DNA of 64,000 bases, taken from Roseomonas sp. OT10 (GTDB lineage Bacteria > Pseudomonadota > Alphaproteobacteria > Acetobacterales > Acetobacteraceae). The translations under genes and the position numbers were made by a program. This document shows positions 27,972 through 36,419 of this stretch, in pieces. Each line of letters opens with the position of its first letter. Position 1 is the first letter of the stretch. A model generated the notes under the pieces. That model had not been told where the DNA came from, did no database searches, and was given only the letters and a program-made list of their open reading frames with translations. The stretch is taken from assembly GCF_020991085.1 (NCBI RefSeq), contig NZ_CP087719.1, forward strand, positions 682,001 through 746,000. Reading direction: 5' to 3'.

Positions 27972-29270
27972 ATGACCTATTCCGATCACCTGCGGCGGGA
28001 CCTGCCCGCCATCGGCCCGGGCGGCGGGCCGCTCGCCTGGACACGGGGGGAGGAGCCCTTCGCGGCGGCGCTGGCGGCCATGGGCGCGCCGCCGGACACC
28101 CCGATCCCGTTCCTCGACCGGCTGCCGCCGGGCCTGCCCCTGGCCGCGGCGCTGCGTCCCCCGGCCGGAGCGGAAGGTCCCGCCCTGCGGCGCGGCGGCA
28201 AGGCGCCGCTGCGCCTGCTGCAGGCAGCCCCGCTGGTGGCGGAGACGCCCGAGACCCTGCTGGACGACGAGGTGACGCCGGTCGGGCACGTCTTCGTCCG
28301 CAACAACGGCCGGGAGCCGCCGCCCTGTCCCGACCCGTCCGCCTGGACCCTTCGCCTCGACGGCGCGGTGTCCAGGCCGCTGGAGCTGACGGTGGCGGAG
28401 CTGGAGCGGCGCTTCCGGCCGGTGACCCTGCGGCTGCAACTGGAATGCGGCGGCAACGGGCGATCCGGCTTCGTGCCGGCGACGCACGGCAACCCCTGGG
28501 GCAATGGCGCCGTCAGCCAGTGCGAGTGGACCGGCTACCGGCTGCGGGACCTGATCCGGGCGGCGGAGCCGAGGGCGGATGCGCGCTTCACCGGCCATTT
28601 CGGCGCCGATGCCGATCCCGCGACCGGCCGGCAGGCGATCAGCCGCGGCATGCCGCTGGCCAAGGCGCTGGAGCCGCACACGCTGCTGGCGGTGCGGATG
28701 AACGGGCAGCCCCTGCCGCCGGTGCATGGCCATCCGCTGCGGCTGGTGGTGCCGGGCTGGCCCGGGTCGCTGTCGCAGAAATGGCTGACGCGGATCACCC
28801 TGCGTCCCGATCCGCACGACGGGCCGGGCATGGGCGGCACCGCCTACCGCGTCCCGGTGCGGCCGATCGAGCCGGGCTCCGCGCCGGATGGGCATGACTT
28901 CGTGGAGCTGACGTCGATGCCGGTGCGCGCGGTGCTGACCAACCTGCCGCACGGCGCCCGGCTGCCGGCGGGGTTGCGGCGGCTGGAGCTGCGTGGCCAT
29001 GCCTGGGCCGGTGACGAGGCGGTGCGGGCGGTCGCCGTCTCGGTGGATTTCGGCGCGACCTGGCAGGAGATGGCGGTGGCCTCGCCGATCAACCGCTACG
29101 CCTGGCAACGCTGGGCGGGCGCCGTGACGCTGCCCGGTGCGGGGTATGTCGAGGTCTGGACCCGCGCCACCGACACAAGCGGCCGGACCCAGCCGTTGCG
29201 GGCGGAGAACTGGAACCCGCAGGGGTATGGCGGCAACGCCATCATCCGGACGGCGATCCTGCTGGGGTAG
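27972..29270 (+). CDS. Sulfite oxidase family molybdopterin enzyme
   Basis: Mo-pterin oxidoreductase of 432 aa. The molybdenum ligand is Cys159 in LRLQLECGGNGRSGF; the N-terminal part has DDEVTPVGHVFVRNNGREPP and the C-terminal half is the Mo-co dimerization (Ig-like) domain, ending QGYGGNAIIRTAIL. This layout matches bacterial sulfite oxidase/sulfite dehydrogenase. No signal peptide is visible, and no cytochrome partner gene follows, so a cytosolic or soluble sulfite oxidase is likely. ATG 27972 is the first in-frame start before MTYSDHLRRDLP. It diverges from the TRAP operon. Confidence 0.88.
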   Translation: MTYSDHLRRDLPAIGPGGGPLAWTRGEEPFAAALAAMGAPPDTPIPFLDRLPPGLPLAAALRPPAGAEGPALRRGGKAPLRLLQAAPLVAETPETLLDDEVTPVGHVFVRNNGREPPPCPDPSAWTLRLDGAVSRPLELTVAELERRFRPVTLRLQLECGGNGRSGFVPATHGNPWGNGAVSQCEWTGYRLRDLIRAAEPRADARFTGHFGADADPATGRQAISRGMPLAKALEPHTLLAVRMNGQPLPPVHGHPLRLVVPGWPGSLSQKWLTRITLRPDPHDGPGMGGTAYRVPVRPIEPGSAPDGHDFVELTSMPVRAVLTNLPHGARLPAGLRRLELRGHAWAGDEAVRAVAVSVDFGATWQEMAVASPINRYAWQRWAGAVTLPGAGYVEVWTRATDTSGRTQPLRAENWNPQGYGGNAIIRTAILLG

Positions 29271-29300
29271 CGGCGCGCCCCGTGGCGACCGCCCGGCGCG

Positions 29301-29651
29301 TCAGCGCGGCTGGAGGGAGGGGTTGCCCCCCGGCGTGCCGGGCGGGGGAATGACCGGCGTGGTATGGGGCGCCGGATCGGGGGCCGGCGCATGGATGCCC
29401 GGGTCGACCCCGGCGGGCGGGCGCACGAGACCGCCCGGCCGGCCATCCGCGTCGCGGGGTGGGTTGGGCATCGTCGGACCGGGGGTGGGCGAGGCGACCG
29501 GCGGCTGGACCGCTGTCTGCCCCAGGGCCGGCCAGGCCAGGGCCAGGCCGAGCAGCATGGCCCCGGCCCATAGCAGGATCACCTCGCCGGCCAGAGGGCT
29601 CGCCACGGCGGCGCGGGCATGGCGGCGGGCAGTTCTGGATCGGGGATGCAT
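29301..29651 (-). CDS. Small proline-rich membrane-anchored protein
   Basis: Hypothetical protein of 116 aa with a basic N-terminus, one hydrophobic segment (VILLWAGAMLLGLALAWPAL, about residues 24-43) and a Pro/Gly-rich tail ending HTTPVIPPPGTPGGNPSLQPR. Similar VIPPPGTPGG tails occur on small alphaproteobacterial hypothetical proteins, from memory. It starts ATG 29651, downstream of argJ on the same strand with a 203-bp gap. The function is unknown; a periplasmic or wall-proximal tail is inferred. It is kept because the tail and hydrophobic segment are coherent, though the codon bias is weak evidence. Confidence 0.55.
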   Translation of the reverse strand: MHPRSRTARRHARAAVASPLAGEVILLWAGAMLLGLALAWPALGQTAVQPPVASPTPGPTMPNPPRDADGRPGGLVRPPAGVDPGIHAPAPDPAPHTTPVIPPPGTPGGNPSLQPR

Positions 29652-29854
29652 GCGGAGGCGTGTCCTTGCCGCAGCCAAGGGGGGTGATCGATGCCCTTGG
29701 GACCGGACCAGGAGAACGCCTGCCGCCGGGTAGGGTTTGGTCCGGACGGGCAGGGCGCTGCCGCCGGGGGCGTCGCGGCGGCCGGGGCGGACGCCGCACC
29801 CCCGGCCGGTCCCTGGCGGCCGGCTCCCCGGCGCGTCGCGCCGGGGGTGGCGCG

Positions 29855-31093
29855 TCAGCTCCGATACGCGCCGTTGATGTCGATGTAACCGTGCGTCAGG
29901 TCGCAGGTCCACACCGTGGCCGTCCCGCGTCCCAGGTCCAGGTCCACCGCGATCTCGATCTCGCGGCCCTTCATGTGCGCCACCACCGGCGTCTCGTCAT
30001 AGCCCGGCACCACGCCGCCATCCTTGGCCATCCAGGTGCCGCCGACGGCGACGGACAGGCGGTCGCGGTCGGCCGGCTCGCCGGCCTTCCCCACCGCCAT
30101 GACGATGCGGCCCCAGTTCGCGTCCTCGCCGGCGATCGCGGTCTTCACCAGCGGCGAGTTGGCGATGGCCATGGCGACCGTCCTGGCCGAGCTGTCGGAG
30201 ACGGCGCCCGTCACCTCGATGCGGATCAGCTTCTGCGCGCCCTCCCCGTCGCGCACCACCTGCAGCGCGAGGTCGAGCAGCAGGTCGTTCAGCGCCTGCT
30301 GGAAGTCGCGCAGCAGCTGCCCGCCCAGCAGCGGCACCTTCGCATGCTGCGCCTGCCCGGTGGCGAAGAGCAGCACCGTGTCGGAGGTGGAGGTGTCGGA
30401 ATCCACCGTGGTGCGGTTGAAGGACTGGTCCACCGCCCGGCGCAGCATGACCTGCAGCAGGGTGGCGGGGACCTTCGCATCGGTGGCCACGAAGCACAGC
30501 ATCGTCGCCATGTCCGGCGCGATCATGCCGGAGCCCTTGGCGATGCCGGTGATGGTGACCGTGCCCTCGCCGATCCGCGCGGTGCGGGTCGCGGCCTTGG
30601 GGAAGGTGTCGGTCGTCATGATGCCGCGCGCCGCCGCGGCCCAGCCGTCCGGTTGCAGCGCCCCGTGCAGCGCCGGCAGGGCAGCGGTCAGCCGGTCGTG
30701 CGGCAGGGCCTCGCCGATCACGCCGGTGGAGGCGAGGAAGACCTCGGACGGGTCGCAGCCGACCAGCCGCGCCGCCGCCTCGGCGGTGGCCCGCGTCGCC
30801 TCCGTCCCCGCGCGGCCGGTGAAGACGTTCGCGTTGCCGGCATTGACCACCACCGCCCGGGCGCGGCCGCCCTTCAGCGCCGCGCGGCACCAGTCCACCG
30901 GGGCGCCGGGGCATTTGTTGCTCGTGAAGACGCCCGCCACGGTGGTGCCGGGGGCGAGCTGCATCATCATGACGTCGTCGCGGCCCTTGTAGCGGATGCC
31001 GGCCGCGGCCGTGCCGAGCGAGACGCCGGCGAGCGGCGGCAGCCCCGGCAGCGGCACCGCCATGGGCGAGACGGGAAGGTCCTTGCCGGCCAT
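29855..31093 (-). CDS. argJ: Bifunctional ornithine acetyltransferase/N-acetylglutamate synthase ArgJ
   Basis: Arginine biosynthesis enzyme of 412 aa that transfers acetyl from N-acetylornithine to glutamate and can also make N-acetylglutamate from acetyl-CoA. It is an autoprocessing Ntn-fold enzyme: the cleavage site KGSGMIAPDMATMLCF puts the nucleophile at Thr197. AVVVNAGNANVFTG and TDTFPKAA are conserved. The C-terminal GYIDINGAYRS is complete. It is 3 bp downstream of the PpiC-type isomerase gene, so the two form an operon. Confidence 0.95.
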   Translation of the reverse strand: MAGKDLPVSPMAVPLPGLPPLAGVSLGTAAAGIRYKGRDDVMMMQLAPGTTVAGVFTSNKCPGAPVDWCRAALKGGRARAVVVNAGNANVFTGRAGTEATRATAEAAARLVGCDPSEVFLASTGVIGEALPHDRLTAALPALHGALQPDGWAAAARGIMTTDTFPKAATRTARIGEGTVTITGIAKGSGMIAPDMATMLCFVATDAKVPATLLQVMLRRAVDQSFNRTTVDSDTSTSDTVLLFATGQAQHAKVPLLGGQLLRDFQQALNDLLLDLALQVVRDGEGAQKLIRIEVTGAVSDSSARTVAMAIANSPLVKTAIAGEDANWGRIVMAVGKAGEPADRDRLSVAVGGTWMAKDGGVVPGYDETPVVAHMKGREIEIAVDLDLGRGTATVWTCDLTHGYIDINGAYRS

Positions 31094-31096
31094 GGC

Positions 31097-32074
31097 TCAG
31101 CGCCGCTGCGCCGGGGCCGCGGCCGGCGGCGGGGTGGCGCCGTCCAGCGCCGAGGGGGCGCGGAGCGGGCTGCCGTCCAGGTTGAAGCGCTCCACCTGCG
31201 CCGCCGCACGGTAGCGCTCCACCGCCGCGTTCACCGCCTCCTCGAAGGCGGCCTGGCGGAGCTGCTCGCGGCTCTCCTCGAAGGTCGGCGCCGGGGCCTT
31301 GCGGCGTTCCTCCACCTTGATGACGTGCCAGCCGAAATTGGTCCGCACCGGGGCATCGGAGATCTGCCCGGCCTGCAGCGCGAAGGCGGCCTCGGCGAAT
31401 TCCGGCACCATGTCGCCCTTCTTGAAGAAGCCCAGGTCGCCGCCCTGCTGGGCGCCGGGGCCGGAGGAGCGGCGCCGCGCCACCTCGGCGAAGTCCACGC
31501 CGGGGCGCTTCACCTCCTCCAGGATGGCGCGGGCATCCGCCTCGTTCGCCACCAGGATGTGGCGGGCATGCACCTCCTCCTCGCCCTGGCGGCTGGCGGC
31601 GGTCGCCTCGAAGCGGCGGCGCAGCGCCTCCTCGGTCAGGGCGGGCGTCACCTCGCGGCGCAGCAGCGCCTGCTGCATCTCCTGCTCCTCGGCCCGGGCC
31701 ACGCGGCGGCGCACCTCCGGATCCTGGTCCAGCTTCTCCGCCCGCGCGGCGGCGACCAGCGCCTTCTGCGCGATGAGCTGGTCGAGGATCAGCGGGTAGA
31801 GCACCGGCGGCGGGGCGCCCCGCACCTCCTCCGGCAACTGCTCCGCCGCCTCGCGCAGCTCCGAGAAGCGGATCTCCTGGCCGTTCACGCGCGCCACCAC
31901 CGGATCGGGCACCGCCTGGCTGCTGCCGGGTGTCCGTGCCCCCGAGGCCGGGGGGGCCGCCGCCGGGGCCTGGGCCGCGGCCGGCTGGGCGAGGAGGCCG
32001 ATGGAGAGGGCGGCGAGAGGCAGCGCCCCCCGGGACAGGGCCCGCAGGAGAGGGGCCGGAACGGACAGACGCAT
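31097..32074 (-). CDS. PpiC-type peptidylprolyl isomerase (parvulin)
   Basis: Exported foldase of 325 aa. A signal peptide (residues 1-35, RALSRGALPLAALSIGLLAQPAAAQA) leads into a SurA-like N-terminal region and a parvulin PPIase domain (about residues 150-250) with EEEVHARHILV, GGDLGFFKKGDMVPEFAEAAFAL and FGWHVIKVEERR. The C-terminus is Pro/Ala-rich. ATG 32074 was chosen because the upstream extension does not support a signal peptide. It lies 3 bp upstream of argJ. A Gly/Pro-rich tandem repeat region separates it from DUF4175. Confidence 0.88.
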   Translation of the reverse strand: MRLSVPAPLLRALSRGALPLAALSIGLLAQPAAAQAPAAAPPASGARTPGSSQAVPDPVVARVNGQEIRFSELREAAEQLPEEVRGAPPPVLYPLILDQLIAQKALVAAARAEKLDQDPEVRRRVARAEEQEMQQALLRREVTPALTEEALRRRFEATAASRQGEEEVHARHILVANEADARAILEEVKRPGVDFAEVARRRSSGPGAQQGGDLGFFKKGDMVPEFAEAAFALQAGQISDAPVRTNFGWHVIKVEERRKAPAPTFEESREQLRQAAFEEAVNAAVERYRAAAQVERFNLDGSPLRAPSALDGATPPPAAAPAQRR

Positions 32075-32160
32075 CGGAACAGGTGTCCAGGAGGGGGGTT
32101 CGGCCCCGGAAGATGCCGCCGGCACCGGGGGGCGACAACCCCCACGCCATCACGCCGCCG

Positions 32161-32236
32161 CGTGGCCGTCCCGGCCCGGGTGCGTGGCCGTCCCGGCCCG
32201 GGTGCGTGGCCGCCCCGGCCCGGGCGTGTGGCCGGC
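32161..32236. repeat. 22-bp tandem repeat, about 3.4 copies
   Basis: Three consecutive 22-bp units (32161-32182, 32183-32204, 32205-32226) and a partial fourth. Unit 1 and unit 2 are identical and begin CGTGGCCGTCCCGGCCCGGG; unit 3 differs at two positions. It lies in the noncoding gap between the PpiC isomerase start (32074) and the DUF4175 stop (32266). There are no spacers, so it is not a CRISPR array. Slipped-strand expansion is a likely origin. Confidence 0.8.
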
Positions 32237-32265
32237 CGGGGGGGTGCCGTCCGCCCCGGCGCGCG

Positions 32266-34932
32266 TCAGAACCGCCGCAGCAGGCGGTCGTAATACTCCA
32301 GCTCCTGCGGTGGGCGCTCGCGCTCGCCGACGCGCCGCCGCAGCTCTTCCTGGATGCGGCGGGTGCGCAGCAGCTCCGCCTCCTCCGGCACCCTGGTATC
32401 GCCGCCCTCCTCGGCCGCGCCGGGCGCCTCGCGGGTGCGGCGGCCCAGCGGGTCGCGGCCCTGGCCCTGCGCCGCGGCCGAATCGCGGCCCTGCTGCCCG
32501 CCCTGCTCGTTGCCGTCGGCGTTGGCGGTGCCCTCGCCCTCCTGGCCTTCGCCCTCGTCCTCGCCCTGCTGGCCGTTCTGGCCGAACTGGCGCTGCATGG
32601 ACTGGGCCATCTGCCGGCCGCCCTCGGCCAGCTCGCGGATCGCGCGCTCCTGGTGCGGGCGGGCGTCGCCGCCCTGGGCCAGCGCCTCGGCGCCCTCGCG
32701 CATCGCCTGGTCGGCGCGGCCCAGCGCCTCCGGCACCTCGCCGGTCAGGTCGCCGAACTGCTGCATCAGCTCGCCCAGGGCGCGGCGCAGGGCACGCTGC
32801 GTGCGGGCATCCTGCTGCTCGTCCCGATCCGCCTGCCGGCGCTCCTGCTCGCCCTGGCCCGGCGGGGGCGGCTGCGGGCTGCGCTGGCCGGACGGGCCGG
32901 GGGCCGGCCGCTGCGGCTGCGCCCGGCGCTCGCGGGCGGCGCGCTGCTCCTCCGCCTCGTTGCGCTGATGGCTGCGGTCCAGCAGCTGCGACTCCCGGCG
33001 CACCATGTCCTGCAGCGCCCCCATCTGCTGCTGGCCGCGCTCGCGCTGCTGCTGGCGCTGCCGCGGCTCGGCCCGCTGCACCCGCCCTTCCTCCAGGGCG
33101 CGCAGCATCTCCTCCAGCTCGGCCAGCTCCCGCTCGGCGTCCTCGGTGCGGCCCTCCCGGGCGGCGTCGCGCATGCGGTCGGCGCGGCGCTCCATGTCGC
33201 GCCGGTCCATCATGCGCTGCGACGGGTCATAGGGCATGGCCTCGGCATTCTCGCGCTGCAGCCGCTCCGACAGCGCCTCCAGGTGGCGGCGCACCGCCTC
33301 GCGCAGCTCCTGGACGCGGCGCTCCGTCTCGGCGCGGCGCTGGTCCTGCGCCTGCCGCTCCTCGGGCGAGGGGGGCTGGCCGCTCTCGCGGCGCTCCGCC
33401 TCCGCGCGCTCCTGCTGGCGCTGCTGCTCCAGCGCCTCGCGCAGCGCCTGCCGCGCCTCGGCCAGGGCGCGGGCGGTGCGGTCGACGCGGCCCTCCTCCA
33501 GCGCCAGGGCGAGGTCCCACAGGATCTCCTGCACCTCGCCCACCGCCTCCGGGCGGCGGTCGCGGGTCAGCCGGCTGCGGGCGACGCGCAGGGAGAGGTA
33601 GGTCGCGGTGTCGTTCTCGAAGGCCTCCGGCGCGGCGGCGATGCGGTCCAGCGCCTCCCGGGCCGGGATCCGGGCGGTGGGGTCGAGGGAGAGCGCCTTG
33701 CGCACGGCGATGGCGGCGCGGGCGACCGGGTGCTCGAAGCTCCGTTCCGGCAGGCTGAGCGTCGCGGCGTCCGAGCGGCCCTCCTGCCCCGCGCCGTCGC
33801 GGGCCACCAGCCGCACCTGCACCGGCAGCCCGGCCCAGGGATGGGCGGAGAGGTCGGGCTGCGCGGTGCCGCGCGGGTTGCGTGCCTGGCCGGGGGGGAT
33901 GGGCAGCTCCACCACCAGAGGCGGCGCCTCCGGCCGTGCCTCCAGCCGCAGTTCGGCCCGTGCCTCGGCCACGCCCCAGTCGTCCTCGGCGCGCCAGGGC
34001 AGGCGGGTGGCGAGGCCACGCGGCGCCGGGGCGGGCGGCTCGGCGAAGGCGATGCTCGGCGGGGCGTCGTCCTGGACGGAGAGCGACCAGGCCGCCAGCT
34101 CCTGCCCGTCGCGGCGGATCAGCAGGCGGCCGCCCGCCTGCAAGGGCAGCTCGGCGCCGAAGCTCTGCGCGTCCAGGCCGCGGAAGGGGGTGGCGTTGCC
34201 GGCCAGCACCAGCTCCGGCACGCCGCCCGTCCCGCCGGACAACGCCACGCGCAGGCCGGAGCCGGCCGGCACGGTGACGGCCCCACCCGCGGGGTTGAGG
34301 AAGACGGGCGCCGCCCCGGTATAGGCGGGCGGCGTGACCCAGGCTTCCAGCCGCAGCGCGGGCACCGGGACCGGAGCGGCCATGGCCGGCAGCACCGCCC
34401 GGCGCAGCCGTTCCCCGGCCTCGCCCCCGGCCACGACCACGGCGGCCAGGAGCGCCACCACCAGCCCCAGGCGCAGGGCGCGCGGGTCGCGGCGCGGCAG
34501 GCCGGGGCGGGGGGTGCCGACGCGCAGGTCGCGCAGCTTCGCCAACTGGCGCGACAGGTGCGCCTGCCACATGGCCAGCGCCGCGGGGTCGTTGGTGGCG
34601 GGGCGGTCGGCCAGGGCCGCGAGCGGGCGGTGGGAGAGGCCGGAGGCCGTCTCGATCCGCCGGTCGGCGGCGGCGGCATCGGCGCGCGGGAAGACGCGGG
34701 CCGCGCGCCACAGGCTCCAGCCCAGGGCGGCGGCGAAGAGGAGCAGCAGCGCCACGTGCAGCGCCGCCGGCAGGATCAGGAACAGGCCGGCGAGGGCGGC
34801 GGTCAGGAAGACCCCCAGCACCGCCAGAACCGGCCAGGCACGGGGCCAGAGGGCTTCCCAGAACAGGGCGAGCCGCGCCAGCCGGCGGCGGCGGTCCAGG
34901 CCCGGGGGAAGGCTCTCTGGCGGTGCCGTCAT
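32266..34932 (-). CDS. DUF4175 (TIGR02302 family) membrane protein
   Basis: Large protein of 888 aa of unknown function. Two hydrophobic helices (about residues 28-65) and a third near 155-170 anchor it; the middle carries Ig-like beta-rich sequence (LRLEAWVTPPAYTGAAPVFL). Residues about 480-800 are strikingly rich in Q, E and R and would form long coiled coils. It follows lysA with a 4-bp ATGA overlap, a pairing seen in many alphaproteobacteria, so the neighbours fit. ATG 34932 is preferred over the GTG at 34941 because it overlaps the lysA stop. Its cellular role is not known. Confidence 0.82.
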   Translation of the reverse strand: MTAPPESLPPGLDRRRRLARLALFWEALWPRAWPVLAVLGVFLTAALAGLFLILPAALHVALLLLFAAALGWSLWRAARVFPRADAAAADRRIETASGLSHRPLAALADRPATNDPAALAMWQAHLSRQLAKLRDLRVGTPRPGLPRRDPRALRLGLVVALLAAVVVAGGEAGERLRRAVLPAMAAPVPVPALRLEAWVTPPAYTGAAPVFLNPAGGAVTVPAGSGLRVALSGGTGGVPELVLAGNATPFRGLDAQSFGAELPLQAGGRLLIRRDGQELAAWSLSVQDDAPPSIAFAEPPAPAPRGLATRLPWRAEDDWGVAEARAELRLEARPEAPPLVVELPIPPGQARNPRGTAQPDLSAHPWAGLPVQVRLVARDGAGQEGRSDAATLSLPERSFEHPVARAAIAVRKALSLDPTARIPAREALDRIAAAPEAFENDTATYLSLRVARSRLTRDRRPEAVGEVQEILWDLALALEEGRVDRTARALAEARQALREALEQQRQQERAEAERRESGQPPSPEERQAQDQRRAETERRVQELREAVRRHLEALSERLQRENAEAMPYDPSQRMMDRRDMERRADRMRDAAREGRTEDAERELAELEEMLRALEEGRVQRAEPRQRQQQRERGQQQMGALQDMVRRESQLLDRSHQRNEAEEQRAARERRAQPQRPAPGPSGQRSPQPPPPGQGEQERRQADRDEQQDARTQRALRRALGELMQQFGDLTGEVPEALGRADQAMREGAEALAQGGDARPHQERAIRELAEGGRQMAQSMQRQFGQNGQQGEDEGEGQEGEGTANADGNEQGGQQGRDSAAAQGQGRDPLGRRTREAPGAAEEGGDTRVPEEAELLRTRRIQEELRRRVGERERPPQELEYYDRLLRRF

Positions 34933-36269
34933 CCCATCCACTCCGGTATGCGCTGGCGGGCCAGCAGGTCCTCGAAGGGCTGGCGGTCCCGCACCACCGC
35001 CCAGCGGTCGCCCTCCACCAGCACCTCGGCCGCCAGCGGCCGGGCGTTGTAGGTGGAGGACATGGAGGCGCCGTAGGCCCCCGCATCCAGCACGGCGACC
35101 ACCTCGCCGGGCGCCAGCTCCGGCAGGGCGCGGCCCTGGGTGAAGGTGTCGCCCGTCTCGCAGACCGGGCCCACCACGTCGGCCGGGCTGCGCGGCGCGT
35201 GCAGCGCCCCCGGCGAGACGGGGAGGATGCCGTGCCAGGCGTCGTACATGGCGGGCCGCATCAGGTCGTTCATCCCCGCATCCAGCACCACGAAGCGCCG
35301 CGTGGCGCCGCGCTTGACCAGCACGACGCGTGCCAGCAGCACGCCGGCGGGCCCCGCGATCCAGCGGCCGGGCTCGACCATCACCGGCAGGCCGAGGCCC
35401 TTGAAGGCGCCGGCCAGGGCACCGGCCAGGGCCTCGGGCGGGGGAGCGATCTCGTCGCGATAGGGGATGCCCAGTCCGCCGCCGCCATCCACCCGCTCCA
35501 CCGGCAGGCCGCGGCCGCGCAGCGCCCGAACCAGTTCCGCCACCTTGGCATAGGCGGCGCGGTAGGCGGCGAGGCCGGCGGTGATCTGGCTGCCGATGTG
35601 CACGGCGATGCCGATCGGGCGGAGGCCGGGCAGGGCGGCCATGCGGGCGTAGAGCGCGGCGGCGTCGTCGATGGCGACGCCGAACTTGTTCTCCGCCTTG
35701 CCGGTGGTGATCTTGGCATGGGTGCGGGCGTCCACGTCCGGGTTCACCCGGATCGAGACGGGCGCGACCTGGCCCATCGAGGCCGCGACGGAGGAGATCA
35801 TGTCGATCTCCTCCACGCTCTCGGCATTGAGCTGGAAGATGCCCTCCGCCAGGACCAGGCGGATCTCGCGTTCCGTCTTGCCCACGCCGGAGAAGACGAT
35901 GCGCCCCGCCGGGATGCCGGCGGCGCGGGCGGCGCGCAGCTCGCCCTCGCTGACCACGTCCGCGCCCGCCCCCTCGGCGGCCAGGACGCGCAGGACGGCG
36001 AGGTTGTCGTTCGCCTTCACCGCGTAATGGATGGAGGCGTCCAGCCCCGCGCCCTTCAGCGCGGCGCGCAAGGCGCCGTAGCGGCGGCGCAGGGTCCCGG
36101 CGGAATAGGCCCAGCAGGGCGTGCCCACTGCCTCGGCGAGGCGCGCCAGCGGCACCCCCTCCAGGCAGAGCCCATCCAGGGCATGGGCGGAGAGCTGCGG
36201 ACGCTGGGCGAGCAGTTCGGCGAAATCGGGGTCCCCGGCCTCGGCCGGGGCGGGAAGGGGGGCGGACAT
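34929..36269 (-). CDS. lysA: Diaminopimelate decarboxylase
   Basis: PLP enzyme of 446 aa making L-lysine from meso-diaminopimelate. It is an alanine-racemase-fold protein with the PLP lysine Lys85 in HYAVKANDN, HIGSQI in the barrel, and the C-terminal CETGDTFTQGR that completes the site. The substrate-binding sequence YDAWHGILPV is present. ATG 36269 is favoured over an upstream ATG (36299) that lacks similarity. It is coupled by ATGA to the DUF4175 gene. Confidence 0.94.
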   Translation of the reverse strand: MSAPLPAPAEAGDPDFAELLAQRPQLSAHALDGLCLEGVPLARLAEAVGTPCWAYSAGTLRRRYGALRAALKGAGLDASIHYAVKANDNLAVLRVLAAEGAGADVVSEGELRAARAAGIPAGRIVFSGVGKTEREIRLVLAEGIFQLNAESVEEIDMISSVAASMGQVAPVSIRVNPDVDARTHAKITTGKAENKFGVAIDDAAALYARMAALPGLRPIGIAVHIGSQITAGLAAYRAAYAKVAELVRALRGRGLPVERVDGGGGLGIPYRDEIAPPPEALAGALAGAFKGLGLPVMVEPGRWIAGPAGVLLARVVLVKRGATRRFVVLDAGMNDLMRPAMYDAWHGILPVSPGALHAPRSPADVVGPVCETGDTFTQGRALPELAPGEVVAVLDAGAYGASMSSTYNARPLAAEVLVEGDRWAVVRDRQPFEDLLARQRIPEWMG

Positions 36270-36380
36270 GGTGCCCCTAGTGTGGGGGCGCCCGGGCAAG
36301 GGGGGAAGGCAGGAAACATCGGGAGACCCGCCGGGCCGCCATGCGGTGGCCCGGCGGGCGGCGGCAAGGCCGGCATCCGG

Positions 36381-36403
36381 GGGGGAGGGGCGGACCCTCC
36401 CCC
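36381..36403 (-). terminator. Perfect hairpin downstream of the cupin gene
   Basis: Inverted repeat with arms GGGGGAGGG (36381-36389) and CCCTCCCCC (36395-36403), separated by 5 nt. It lies 16 bp past the stop of the minus-strand cupin gene and 111 bp upstream of lysA. It has no T tract, as is usual in GC-rich genomes, so intrinsic termination is possible but unproven. It could also shield the 3' end of the transcript. Confidence 0.4.
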
Positions 36404-36419
36404 GCGGCCGCGCGACGGC

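Noticed and set aside
32161-32236. CRISPR array
   Set aside because: The repeats are contiguous with no spacers, and no cas genes lie in the window.
29459-32293. Very long plus-strand open frames (e.g. 29459-32293, 31930-35052) opposite argJ, PpiC and DUF4175
   Set aside because: They are antisense to clear genes, rich in H, Q and G or A and P, and result from high GC with third-position bias that suppresses stops.
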